Positions 36,461 to 48,829 of a stretch of DNA of 64,000 nt are shown here, piece after piece (positions within the stretch are counted from its first letter, which is position 1; every line of letters starts with the position of its first letter). Source of the stretch: Polytrichum commune (taxonomy: Eukaryota > Streptophyta > Polytrichopsida > Polytrichales > Polytrichaceae); contig OX485806.1 of NCBI GenBank assembly GCA_950295325.1, forward strand, positions 15,934,001 to 15,998,000. The letters run 5' to 3'. Under the pieces are notes generated by a model, which searched no databases, was not told the DNA's origin, and saw only the letters and a program-made list of their open reading frames with translations. A program made the position numbers and the translations under genes.

Positions 36461-37501
36461 CAGGGTTAATTTTTGCACCCGTCACAGCCCGTCACATGTC
36501 AAATTTCCGTCGAATTTTACCACAACTCGTCACAAGACAGAAAAATGTAAAGCTGAATCCGTCAAAAGACATAAAGCTTTTAAAATGCCCGTCAAATGAC
36601 AGGACCCAGTCTGAGATGACCTGTCACAGATTTAACTTTACAAGTTCCCTACATTCATCTACTAATCATCTTAAATTCCCAACAGGCATTCATTCATGCT
36701 AGGGCTCCCGTAAAGCATGATAGAAGCCGCCACGACAAGTTAAACATTGTTTCATAGACAACAACTTATCAGCCTTATCTGTTGAGGTTTGCTTCTCTCA
36801 GCTCGTCAAGTTGGGATCTGTTGAGTACCCGAGGTATGTTCTTATGCATTTTTCGTAGCGTATCTGCAGTTGCCATAATGTCCTGCAATGTTGTCTCTTT
36901 GAGAAGCTCGCACATCACTTAACGTAGAGCAGTAGACTCAGTGGAGGACCAATTGGCCCAATCTCACAAGATTATGGCAGAAGGTGCTTGTAATACCATC
37001 GAGTATTGCAATATGCGAGAGGGGATTTTCAAAGCAAAATTTGGTGAAGAGTGCATTGCGTTCTCGACTTCGATTGAATACATTGGACGCGTTAATGCGC
37101 ATATCTCTATGTGGCATAGATGTGGGAGATATAGATTGGTTAGCTGTTATGCAAGAATGGAGAAATATGCGAGATAGACATATTCTAGCATTGGATTGAG
37201 TGATCCCAATTTTTTTGGGTTGAGGTTGTGGATAGTGGACATTTACATATAAATGTTTTTGATATAAGAGTTTATTGGTATTTTAGTACAAAAATTTATG
37301 ATGTATTGCAAAGGGACTTCATTCTTTGAATACATGTTGAAGTTTACTTTGTAAATGAGCATTAAATAAATTCAACCCGTCAAATGAGAATTTTGCCCGT
37401 CAAAAAACTGGTTTATATTGGATGAACCCGTCACAAAAACAGGTCAAGAAATTACAGCCCGTCACAAGATAGATGGGACCCCTTGTCAAAAATTACCACT
37501 G
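36461..37501 (+). mobile_element. hAT deletion derivative, 1041 bp, with exact 8-bp target duplication
   Basis: The left end is CAGGGTTAATTTTTG and the inverted right end CAGTGGTAATTTTTG (12 of 15 match). An exact direct repeat ATAAGAAG flanks it at 36453-36460 and 37502-37509, the hAT target size. Subterminal zones (36478-36620 and 37375-37480) are full of 'cccgtcac'/'cccgtca' motifs, as expected for hAT transposase binding regions. The interior keeps only the dimerisation part of a transposase. Confidence 0.9.
36936..37199 (+). pseudogene. hAT transposase C-terminal dimerisation domain, fragment
   Basis: An open stretch of 87 codons follows a TAG at 36933-36935 and ends in TGA. It contains WQKVLVIPSSIAICERGFSK, RSRLRLNTLDALMRISL and CGIDVGDIDWL. 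The pattern of 'PSS...CERGFS..N..K..LR.RL...TLDALMRIS' is the hAT C-terminal dimerisation signature. The catalytic core and BED finger are absent, so it cannot transpose by itself. It lies inside the hAT ends described above. Confidence 0.85.
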
Positions 37502-37509
37502 ATAAGAAG

Positions 37510-37599
37510 CTTGAGGAATAGGAAGAGGTGAACAACCTGGAGCTTTGAGTGCCAAAATCCTAAAAATCAAATTGAGGTGTTGAACCTACGCGTGTACCA

Positions 37600-37631
<32 letters not shown>

Positions 37632-40002
37632 GTATCCGACACCCAAGTGCCGAAATAGAGGGTAGGGTGTGGTACGTTTGTATGCGATAATTCCCTCTTT
37701 TTGTCTATTGGGGCTCGTGGACACCATGTGAACTGTCATAGAGCATGAATTATAGCATACAAGCGTACCTCTCATCCATCCAACATAAAAGCCTGACCTC
37801 CTATGGGTGTGTCACCGATTCATTATGTATGGCTAGGACTAGATGGATACGGGGTTCTTGAATACCCTCTATGTCAAATTCAGCTTTAAATAACAACTTA
37901 TGGGTTGTATACTAATTTCAACACTTTATATTGGATGAATGAGAGGTACGCTCGTATGCAATAATTCTCTTTATTATGCATTGTCTATTTGTCAAGGCTC
38001 CAAACCAAGTAAAAGAATAAATGAGTGTTGAGAAACCTCTGACTTATCAAACATGTGAAACATGACAATGCCCAACTTAAGGTACAGGACGTTAAAACAA
38101 TCACTTTAAGCGTTGAGCATAACTTCTCTTATTATATTGATTTTCAAAAAAGAAAATCGTTAGCAATTGACATGGGATTTCAATGCACCACAATATTTGA
38201 ATACCATTTAAAATAGTTTCAATGGCTCAAAGTTTTAATGGTAGGTGGCCCAAAACCAACACGGGAGCCAAGGTAGTGAACATTTTGAGGATCAACATAT
38301 ACTTATAAGTCATTTTGCAAGATTTTAGGGTACTATTTTTAGCACCGTGTAAGGTAAGCAAGCCCCAAATGAACATTGTAAGCTATGCACCTACTTCTCA
38401 TACGATGCGAAACTCACAAGTAGTGTGAGAGGATTATTAGTTGTGTCCATGTCCAATTTCTTCATTAATTTTGGCACTCCTATGGATATCTTATTTATTC
38501 TCAAATTGAGAATTCTTATGGACATTAAACGGTCATATAATGTAGGCACCCCTTCAATATGTTGACTATTGACCCTAGAATGATTAACATTATGAGCACG
38601 CAATCCAATCTCTTTTTAAATACATGTCTTTTTGGTTTTCGTTCTTGCATTCGCACCTAACTACACACCATTCAAATATGGTAACCCAATCAGATAAAGT
38701 GAGCATGAAGTACTATGCTTACCTTACCTTACCTTACTTCAACTAGGTATACAATATTGTAGTTTATTTGCAAATTAGGCAAGGTCTGTAGCCATATTGT
38801 GGACACTTCCAACTCCACAAACAACTTTGACCGTTGAAATCAAATTGAAAATGACCTCATTTGGTTAGCAATTACAAATCACACATATTAGCATTCCAGG
38901 TCACAAAAGTAGAGTGGAGATGGTCTTGCTACTGTATAAGAAGTCAACTGAAATATCTCTTTTGCTCTAAGTGACCACCTCGACACTTCCGATTATGTTA
39001 GCTACTGAGCCTAGAATGATGTCTATGATCTCAACACATATGCCAATCTCACCACGACAAGTGTTCTCATGATATCCATTATTGATCACAAGCATTGCCA
39101 TATACCACTCATATCTAAGTGTCCAATCAAGAAGAGTGTCCACATAAGGCCCCCACATACCACACATAGATTTTGGAGACTCGCAAACCTCATCCCGAGG
39201 AGTTGATTTTTCCTCTCGAAAACACCTAAGGGCCTACAAATAGAGGTGAGAGCACGAGAGAAAGTAAAGGTCGCCCGCTACTTATAAGTTGTTTGGTGGG
39301 GGAAGTACCCAAAGTGAGCCCAAAAGATAACGCCCTAGCTATATTGGGGCTTCAAAGAACCATAAAGTAGAGGTCAATAGTATTAGTAGCACATCTTTAA
39401 AACCTATCACTGAGGGCCTACTATCACTTTGACATACCACATTAAATTGTGGTCGACATAATTTTGTTGTGATTCAATGCCATTGTTTAGCCCACAATAC
39501 CATGTGATAAAAAATATAAATATGGAATTAATGTTTTTAACAATACATAAATCATTTTTCATTTAAGAATAAATTATCAATATTATTTTTTAGCTAAATA
39601 ATAATAATTTGAAGATCATCCCAATTTTCAACCCGCATAGGGTAACAAGGTTTTATAGTATTAGCCCACAATAATAGGTGTGAAAGGTGTAGTACTTGTT
39701 TCTCCTAGTATCTTTTGGGTCTTAGTGCTCACTAAAATGCTAGAAGTTTACAAGTTGAAAAAGTGGTGTATTTGTTTGTTTTTGTTTTTTTAATCATACC
39801 ATCCTACATGTGAACGAACACACTAATTGTGAATGGTGTACACGATTTAGAGTTGGGTTAGAGCTCTAAGGAGAGCAAAAAAAACAATATGATGGAGCTC
39901 CTTTTGTTGTTTGTTGGATATTATGATGAAAATTGTGAAAACAAGAGTGTATTTCTTAAATTAAACAACCAACAACCTAAGGGTTGTTGCACAAGGGGTC
40001 TC
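37510..40002. other. AT-rich intergenic DNA, no gene seen
   Basis: Contains an A-run (37612-37630), a partial relative of the 22850 repeat near 38470-38700, and 'cctta' pentamers near 38720-38745. The frames are short and without domains. Confidence 0.4.
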
Positions 40003-41115
40003 AAGTCCCAAGTCCCAATCATGTCAACAAGTCCAAATATAGATGGAGGCAAAGTCCCAACTTTTGAACTTTAAGGACCCATTAAGATAAGGTTTTTATG
40101 GGATCTTTATTATTCTATACAAAAACCTTGGAACTTGTGTTGAGAGTTGGGTCTAGCTTTTGTTTGACCCAACTCCCAACACGAGTCATGAACCTCACCT
40201 CCAAAAAGTGTTGCTATGTAAGCACCCATGTCATACTTGGGACTTAAGACTTGGAACCTGTGTGAAGTAGTAAGTCCCAACTTCCATGCTCTCAACGGTT
40301 GAGATCGCACAGATTGACCTCAAATGAACCGGGACCTTAGGACTTGAGCCCCCATGTGAAATGGCAAGTCCCAACTTCCATGCTCTCAACGGCTGAGATC
40401 GCACAGATTGACCTCAAGTGAACCGGGACCTTAGGACTTGAGCCCCCATGTGAAATGGCAAGTCCCAACTTCCATGCTCTCAACAGCTGAGATCGCACAG
40501 ATTGACCTCAAGTGAACCGGGACCTTAGGACTTGAGCCCCCATGTGAAATGGCAAGTCCCAACTTCCATGCTCTCAACAGCTGAGATCGCACAGATTGAC
40601 CTCAAGTGAACCGGGACCTTAGGACTTGAGACCCCATGTGCAATGGCAAGTCCCAACTTCCATGCTCTCAAGGGCTGAGATCTCACGGATTATCCTCAAC
40701 TGAACTAGGACTCATGACTTGAGACACCCATGTGAAATGACAAGTCCCAACCTCCATGTTTTCAACGGTTGAGATTGCACAGATTGACCTCAAGTGAACT
40801 GGAACTTATCTGGACTTGAGACCCCATGTGCAATGGCAAGTCCCAACTTCCATGCTCTCAAGGGCTGAGATCGCACAGATTGACATCAAGTGAACTGGGA
40901 CTCAGAAATTGAGACCCCATGTGAAATGACAAGTCCCAACCTCCATGCTTTCAACGGTTGAGATTGCACAGATTGACCTCAAGTGAACTGGAACTTATCT
41001 AGACTTGAGACCCCATGTACAATGGTAGGTGCCACCTTCCATGCTCTCAACGGCTAAGATCGCACATATTGACCTCAAGTGAACTGGGACTTAGGACTTG
41101 AGACCCCATGTGAAC
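40003..41115. repeat. 94-bp tandem array with an upstream unique segment that is dispersed elsewhere
   Basis: From about 40235 to 41115, roughly nine units share 'ggcaagtcccaacttccatg', 'ctctcaacggctgagatcgc' and 'acagattgacctcaagtgaa'. Spacing is exactly 94 bp in the best-preserved part (40341, 40435, 40529) and units become more divergent to the right. The segment 40003-40330 has a relative at 62860-63220, where only one unit is present. Confidence 0.85.
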
Positions 41116-41249
41116 CGACACTAATTAAGCAAGCTTGGTTTTAAAGACTAATGAAATTGAGCCCCAAGGAGTTCGATTTATCCCTATAAAGGACAATCCT
41201 ACATGAGCGGTGTGACCCTGCTACAAAGTCACCTATTGGGGGAAAGACC

Positions 41250-41539
41250 GGGGCTCCCTAAATACCCCCGACGAGCGTTGCAGGTGTCAGGTTCGGAGGC
41301 CAGGTTCGGTGAGGTTTATTTTTCTGGCCCTCCCCGTTTTAGCCACTTGGTGATTTTTTTTGGTTTTTTTTTGCTAAATTTGGGTCCTACGGCCCCAAAT
41401 TACCCTAGGGAGCCCCTTATGATATCAAATAAAGCCCCACCCAATTAAAAAAATAGGGGGCATGTTTTATGCCAACCCTGCCACCCCCTCCCGAACCTAG
41501 CCTCCGAGCCACGCTCGTCGGGGGTATTTAGGCAAATCC
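41250..41539. mobile_element. 290-bp MULE-type MITE with exact 9-bp target duplication
   Basis: The left end starts GGGGCTCCCTAAATACCCCC and the inverted right end GGATTTGCCTAAATACCCCC, both continuing GACGAGCGT. GGAAAGACC is duplicated exactly at 41241-41249 and 41540-41548. There is no coding capacity. The core TAAATACCCCC followed by ACGA is shared with the 13-kb MULE's ends, suggesting related transposase recognition. Confidence 0.88.
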
Positions 41540-41548
41540 GGAAAGACC

Positions 41549-44253
41549 CAAGGGATGCCCAATAAAGGTCCGCCTTGCCTTGCCTTGCCTATATATGGGC
41601 TGGAAAGAGATTCACAAGTGGGGGCCTATAGTAGCACTTTGTCAATGACACAGGGAGAACCGACCGCCACACGGTTTTGTTGAATTAGTGTGGGTTACAA
41701 TTCAAGTTACATGTGGCTATAACTTTCAATCGTTTTTGACCAACTAATGCCCCCTCCCCACTTGACTTTAGCGAAGCCTAAAAGTTGGTTCTAAAAACAC
41801 GGCCTCCACACCATCGACATTATCTAGTGCCGAGCCTAGTTGGTAAATGATGTGGCATGGTTCACAAGTGGAGGTTTTAAGCCTCAAGCACCAGCCCTCC
41901 CATCGGTGCCTAAACATGAGGCAAGAATATAAGACCTTTAAAATCGTCGCCTCCCATCCTTGTGATTGGTTGCTTTTTAGTCTTAGCTATGAGGGCATGA
42001 GGAGCTCCATTAACAAAAACCGATGGTAAGATAGATGAGTAGTGAGGCATTTGGGGATGGGACAAAAACTACCCAACATGTCATTGCTTGGTAGATAAAA
42101 CCATGAACATGTGTGAAAGCTACTTAACTAAAACCTACTCAAAAATCTCTGGAGCAAGTTCTTGTAGGTGCATTGGGATAGCCGGGTGCCTCCCCTATAA
42201 CCAAGGGAGCTCTACCCGGGTTTTAGGAAAGACTTTGGTTATTTGGTAAAGTCAGGTGGGGAGGGGGCATAAGTTATATCTTTCTCTTTGATGTGCATAC
42301 TAACTACTTGTGTTATTTCGGTAAGAAACGATACTCTCAGTAAAGTGTTATAGTACTGTGTAACTCCAAATGGTAAGCCACACAAATTAGACAAAACCGT
42401 GTAGTTGCATATGAACTAGTTGAGTTTGAGATAAAACCGGTTAAAGTTTAAGACTTCAAAGAAATCACCGATCATTTTAGAGTGTTCTATGGGATATACC
42501 TCAAATTAACAGAGAAAACATGAAAGATCACAACATGTGACCTGTTGGACTTGTAAACACTAAGATATTGACTGATAATATCCAAAAATCTTCTTGAACA
42601 TTAGCACTTGTTAACCCTAGGATCATTTTGGTTTTAAAGCTCACTAAGGGTGAGTTTACAATATGGCCAAGGGCCATGACCATGAAAATGTGAGGGCCCT
42701 TGAAATTTATCCGAAAGGCCATACCATGAAAAATTGAAACTAAAGCATGTGTGATCGTGGGCCTCCAAGTCTAGTGTAATGACATACACAGCCAACTTGA
42801 TCTAATTTTTACTACTATCCCAATTATGTAGGCCCTTCTTCTCAATAAGTTATAATAAACCAATGGTTATGAGATTTCTACATGTCATGCTCTTCCAGCT
42901 ATGTGTAAACCCACCTCTTTGAGGTGGGCTTGATACAAAATTTGGTAGACCATGGCATATAACTATTGCATGCTATGTAGGACTATGTGTGTAGATTTGT
43001 TCATCCATTCCAACATTCTTCCTAAGCATCTCTAAGGAGCCCAATCTTCATTCATGACCTTCACATGCACAAATATTTGCATTTGAATGACATACTTCCA
43101 TTTTCAGGTAATTGTGTCAAAAGTGGCCCCATGTAAAATTAACTTGTTTTTCAATGCATTTTTTGTAGTTACCTAAATATGTTTTTGGGTTCAAATGCAC
43201 ATCATGGTTGTCCTAGAATGCAAGTGCACACTTAGTGTTTTGATCACCAATGTCACATTTGCTTGTATTTCTATTTTTTCCATGACATAAGTCCATGTCC
43301 TAAGTAAATTTGAACCTCATATATATTTTTTATTTTTAAAAAAATCAAAAGAATCGACTCAGTACTGCTCGTAATGTTTTTTGTAGTAATGCCCGCTCAT
43401 TTAGCCCCTTTGGTCCTTTGAGGGTTAATAAGCCCTCAAGCTCTAGTATAAAGTGAAGTCGCCCAGTCTCGTGAATTTCCATCAACGAGGGATTTAAAAT
43501 AAATGAAATCTAAAGCTTTAAGATAGACGTGCCTAAGTTGAACACAACAATAATTTGGACACCCATATTTGAGTTGCATGTAGTTATGTGTGGATCTAAA
43601 AACTTATGTCTCTAAAAGAGATTGGAGCACATGCTTATCAATATATGCTAACCATTCTAGGTTTAGAAGTCAACATGTTTGGGAGGACCTACTTGACCAC
43701 TTAATGAACACAAGAATCCTCACTTTGATAATGAACAAGACATTCATGTAAGCTCCAAAACTTATGAGACAAATGGCTACATGCACAATTAGGATCCGCT
43801 AATCCTCTTGTATCAATCGTGTGTGTTTCAAATCCTACGAGAAGTGGGTGCAAAGAGAATCCATTTAAAGCACCTCCACCTTAAGGTAGACTAGTCTTAA
43901 GTGGCTCTTTTTCTTAATCGGACCCATGTCTTCAATTGGTATGTGGTTCAGTGAGGATCAAAGAGCAAACGTCATAAAGATACATGTTTAAAAGAGATTA
44001 GACTACGTCTTCAAGTATTAATAACTACTCCACTCTCGATATTAAACACAATCGGGAGGACCTTTGTACCAAATTAAGAAATCAACAAACACGCACTTCC
44101 GACGACCATAACTAAACCAGGGGAGGTCTGATGCTCAATCCGGATCCTGCAAATGTTTCCTTGTAGATTTGCTAATGCATCATGAGGTTCATAACTTCAT
44201 CCAGGAATGTGTCATGTAATGTGCTAGAACTTTACCTTTTGAATACTTGTCTA
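41549..44253. other. Intergenic DNA, no gene seen
   Basis: 'ccttg' pentamers lie near 41573-41590. Loose relatives of the 22850-type repeat occur in 43560-44060 ('aaccattctaggtttagaag', 'gaccacttaatgaacac'). No frame of note. Confidence 0.4.
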
Positions 44254-44520
44254 AACAAAATTCAGCTTGATAAACTTGGGTGAAGCAATGTCACTAAATA
44301 CTATCAAAGTGGAATGGGTGACAACAGTTGAATAATGTGTTGTTTATTGCGAAGGTCGAATCAGTAGAAGTTGGGATGAAAAATGAACAAAATTCAGCTT
44401 GATAAACTTGGGTGAAGCAATGTCACTAAATACTATCAAAGTGGAATGGATGACATCAGTTGAATCATGTCTTGTTTATTGTGAAAGTCGAATCGGTAGA
44501 AGTTGGGATGAAAAATGAAC
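44254..44520. repeat. Two-copy tandem duplication, 134-bp period
   Basis: Copies at about 44254-44387 and 44388-44518 share 'acaaaattcagcttgataaa', 'gcaatgtcactaaatactat' and 'gtagaagttgggatgaaaaa' with few differences. Confidence 0.85.
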
Positions 44521-45459
44521 CATATAACACCCACACACTTTACTGAAAAAGTACGTTGCTGAAAGTTCTACAAGTTGGAAGAAGTGTTTACTTTTTGCTT
44601 TTCCTTTTTTTCTTTTTTCTTTTTTCATTTTCTTTTTGTATATTGGGACTGTGGTGGGTCACTTGTCCTCGTACAATAATAACAGACCACAGCAAAAAAA
44701 GGCCGGACAGTGCTTCAGTTACCGGTTGTTTTATGTACTCTAGGTGGAGTACAATGATGTCCAAGTGGGTCGCTTTGTCCCCAGTGGGACCAGCCTTTGC
44801 TTTTACTTTTTTACTTTTTTAAAAAACTTTTTTTCATTTGGTACCAAATTGAACATGTTCAATCGCAAGAAGAGATTGAAAGCACCAGGACCAGGCTTTA
44901 AGGTATGTGTGTGTTATTTGGTCCATTTTTCTCAAACTTCTGTTGATTAGATATACACACAACAAAAATCGTGTTGCAATAGCAAATCTATAATGGAACG
45001 TGTGCAAAAAAAGAGCCCCGGATTGAGAATTGGATCTCCCCTTAGTTAGTTATGGTTGTTGCAAATGTATTTTTGTTGATTTCTTGACTACATATATAGG
45101 TCCTCCCGATTGTGTTCGCGGTTTAGTGTAAAGTACTCATTGATGCTTGCAGACGTAGTCCAATCTCTTTGACACAATCTCTTTGGTGTCTTTATGACGT
45201 CTGCTCTTTCATCTTCACCGAACCACATACGAATCAAATACATGGGTCTGATTAAGAAAACAAGCCACTTAAGACTCTTCTACCTTACAATTCCTCCCTC
45301 CGTTCTTCATACTCCACCATTTGAAGGCAATACGATGAAGAGCCTTGGGAGTGTTCCAACCGGATTAGGGTTCGACTCATGCAGTGCCCACACTAGGACC
45401 AGTGACTAGTCCACACCAATACGAGAGTTTTCATCTAGTAGGAGCTCTTGTCTTGTATA
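44521..45459. other. Intergenic DNA, no gene seen
   Basis: T-rich runs lie near 44600-44640 and 44805-44835. The open frame at 44556-44822 is driven by these and has no domain. Confidence 0.4.
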
Positions 45460-45682
45460 CACTACACCATTTATGGTATTTAGCATCACTTACTATTCGA
45501 AGTTACACAATGCTAAAATTATTTATTAAGAATGCTATATTTTACCAAGAAAAGTCATTTATGTTCTATAATGTCCAAACAACCTATTCAACATTTGTTA
45601 GTAAAAGTTGAACTCATGAGAAGTTATTGCATCACATAATTCCAAATCGTAATTGACACTAAATACCATAAGTGGTGTAGTG
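45460..45682. mobile_element. 223-bp CACTA-like MITE
   Basis: Both ends start CACTACACCA and continue (T/C)TTATGGTATTTAG inverted (23 of 24 match). The CACTA start fits the superfamily. The flanking triplets are ata and aaa, so the expected 3-bp target duplication is imperfect. Confidence 0.7.
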
Positions 45683-45737
45683 AAACTGGAGTACGTTACA
45701 TCTAGTGACATTAATATGTGAGTAAGACAACAATCCT

Positions 45738-45806
45738 ACTGGTAGTAGTCAATTTTGGAGAGGGATGAACGTCCCTTACCAAGAGGGACTCCTCCTACTA
45801 CCAGTG
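45738..45806. repeat. Short inverted repeat
   Basis: ACTGGTAGTAG at the left and CTACTACCAGT at the right are exact inverted 11-mers about 69 bp apart overall, in otherwise unremarkable DNA. 'gggacgttc'/'gaacgtccc'-like segments lie inside. Confidence 0.6.
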
Positions 45807-46642
45807 AGCAACAACGACTGGCCCTAGTGTGGGCATGGTATGAATCTTGGCGATTCGTCATCAATTATGAGTGGCTTTTGTTGAGGTTCGTTTGTGCCGT
45901 CGCATGTGAAAGATCGCGCTACTTGTTGCATTCCTCTTTTACACAAGATTAGTACAATCACGAATGCACACAAGGCATTTACACTAAATATTCTATCACT
46001 TCTAGTTGGAGGTGTCTAACTCTAACATGGAAATCTTCCAGAAAAAGGAATCCAACTTCAATGCAAGGATCTTCTATCATGAATTGTCTTATTTCCATGC
46101 ACGATTCGTTCATGGGTTGTCTAGCCCTTGTTCACAAGTCACTCATGGGTTGTCTGACCCTAGGGCACAAGCCACTCTTGATTGTTTGACCCACTTCTTA
46201 CTCTAGAGTTATCCGACTCCAGTCACCATCTGCTCACCTACTAAATACAACAAAGTATAGTTAGTCATCATTCGTCAACGATGAATCAACAAATCTCTTG
46301 ATCAAGGTACCACTAAGACACATCACACTATTATTGATCACAAACGCCGCAGATTTTCGAGCAAAACATAGGTGTTTTGACCATCTCAATGTAGATGGCC
46401 AAAATTGGTCAAAACGTTGGCGTTTCCAAGCCCAACCAATTACATGTTGTGATCTTCCGGTTTTTCTTTGTCAATGTGAGATATATTCCATGGATTCCTC
46501 TAAAATGATGGGTAATTTCCCTAAAATCTTAAACCTCAATCGGTTATTTCTCAAGCTCAACCGGTTCATCTATAAGTAGTGGCCGGTTCTCCCCGTTCAT
46601 TCGTTGCCTTATACCAGGGCCACACCGGTAGGTCCATCCATA
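45807..46642. other. Intergenic DNA, no gene seen
   Basis: Repeated blocks 'catgggttgtct' occur near 46108-46160. No frame with a domain was found. Confidence 0.35.
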
Positions 46643-46802
46643 AACACCAGCCCCACGTATTCTCCGGGAATATAGGGCATGGCATTTGAGATGGCTGGAG
46701 TTGTTGGTTGCAGGCTACCCGCCTTCTTCCAGCCACTCCAGTAGCTCCAGCCATCTCAAATCCCAACCCTGTATTCCCGGACAATACGTAGGGTTGGTGT
46801 TT
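46643..46802. repeat. Long foldback (arms about 65 bp)
   Basis: The left arm from 46643 (AACACCAGCCCCACGTATTC onward) and the right arm ending 46802 are inverted copies. Inverted, the right arm reads AACACCAACCCTACGTATTG. Both contain 'tttgagatggctggag'. The loop, of about 30 bases, contains 'ttgcaggctacccg'. The transcript would form a near-continuous hairpin. Confidence 0.85.
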
Positions 46803-48829
46803 CTGTCTACTGGAGCTGCTGGGGTTTTTGGTGTGGCCTTGGTATTAATAAGTCGAAGTGTGTTGTTTTGTCCATCTTGTCGGCACATTGAATGCTCACA
46901 TTTTGTGCCCCCTCTTTTTACCTACAAATCGGGCCGGTCTCGTTTCCGTGTCCCCCCTTAGTTACTAGGCCAGGGTTGGAGTAGGGGACAGTCCTCTGTA
47001 ACGTGGCTAAGACATGGTCCCCAGTGTCAGTAACAATCACGCATGTAAGTTGTCACATGAGTCGTCACCTCAACTTTGGAATTTAACTTAAACACATCGG
47101 ATCCTATATGTTGGACACGGACGGTGGGTATAGGGTACCACTAGACCTACACAACCCTTGAAGGACGTCACTAGGGTCTCATATATCCGGCCAAATACAG
47201 TACACAACTTACACGGGCCTCTAAAAATCGATGCCGATGAATTTTTTGTTTGGGCAATTACTGTTGCCCGACAATACCAACATGCACATTTACGTCACAA
47301 CCTTCTGATTTTGGACACATAGATGGTTCAAAATTTGTGTGACCGGTTCCATTTCTACAAAGCATTCATCCGTACAATGAAATCTATCATAAGAAGTGTC
47401 GATTTGCTTCAATGAGTTTCTAAAGCGGATTGAAATTGTCTCAAGTGATTTTGAGGTGACTTTGCTTCGGCCTCTAGAGGTTAATCCAAATAGAGCAATA
47501 CTATGGATACCTATAGTCAAGTGGGAGAGTGCGGTTAGGTGTGGATTTTGGAACGAACATCAAAACGATATGTGTTTGGAAAAAGACTATATTGCGTGCT
47601 CAAAATTGCTCACCATTCTAGACTCAATAATAAACATGATTTAGGAGAGGAAGGGAGGGGGGACTATGTGACCACTTAATGAGTACGAGAATCTTCACTT
47701 TGATAATTATTACGATACCCATATGAGCTCCAAACTTTATGACTACGGGCATGACCTAAATTTGGTAATCGTCTCGCTCTAATTGCATGTGTCAAGTCCT
47801 ATGAGGAGTATAAAAGTATCCGAATAACACTAGTATGTATAACACACGCATGCCATTAGGTTGCACGACATATAATAAAGTAGAGTTGAGTCCTTGCAAT
47901 GAACTCTCGGAATTTTTTTTCCAGTCGATTCTATTGTACTGCTTTTATCCCTTCAAAGTCCAAGAAGCATATTTACCATTGATGAATTTTTGTGTGTGTA
48001 TATATATATATATTGGAACACATGACACGTTTGACCACTTAGCTAGTTTTCCCATCAAGTAGAGAGACGGTTTCACGGCTGGGAATCGAATTGCCAACCA
48101 CTATTATCCACTAGTCTAGGGTCATCTCGGACCTACCATTGATGGGTTTCAAAACGTTGAAGGCATTTAAAAGATTTCTTTATGAGGATAATTTATATGG
48201 AAGTTCTATCGATCTATTTAGTTGGGTTTTCATTCAACTTACGACAAAGGTATAGGAGTACATGCCTTATTGAATTTAAACCCTTATGAATCCATGAAGT
48301 AATTTTTAATAATTAGCATGGGTTATGGCCAAAACAACCCAAGCATCTATTCAACCATCCATGAAAACATTTCATTATAGAGTTGTAAGGATGCATAAAA
48401 CACCAAACTTTAAGTTAATAATTGGCATGGATTCCATCCAAATTTCAAGCGTTTATGACAATACTTGTCAACATGTTTATAAGACATGTCACTAGACTAG
48501 AAAGGTCACCTCGGTCACATAAAATGCCACATGACACCAAATACAATGTGTAGTTGTAGTGCTTGGTGTAGTACAACGTGTAGTGACGCTCTTAAGTATA
48601 AGCCACCGGTTACATTGAATGGAGGTTGAGCGGAGGCTACTTGTAGTGATCATTGAACCCCACACAAGGTACCAATCATGCGGCCGGTGTGGTCACACCA
48701 AATTGTATGTGTTTTTGGGTGCCAAATATGCACCCACCGGACCGCCATTTCCCTAGTTTGTATCAATTGCCACCACCTACTCCGTCACAAAGGCAAGTGC
48801 CACATGGCCACACCCACCACAACACATGA
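46803..48829. other. Intergenic DNA, no gene seen
   Basis: The frame at 47396-47644 (82 codons) has no recognisable domain. A TA microsatellite lies near 47999-48012. The segment 47640-47800 resembles 43680-43850 ('tgaccacttaatga', 'gagctccaaa'), a weak dispersed repeat. Confidence 0.35.

Noticed and set aside
47396-47644. 82-codon plus-strand frame
   Set aside because: It looks protein-like at a glance but has no domain and sits in dispersed-repeat DNA.
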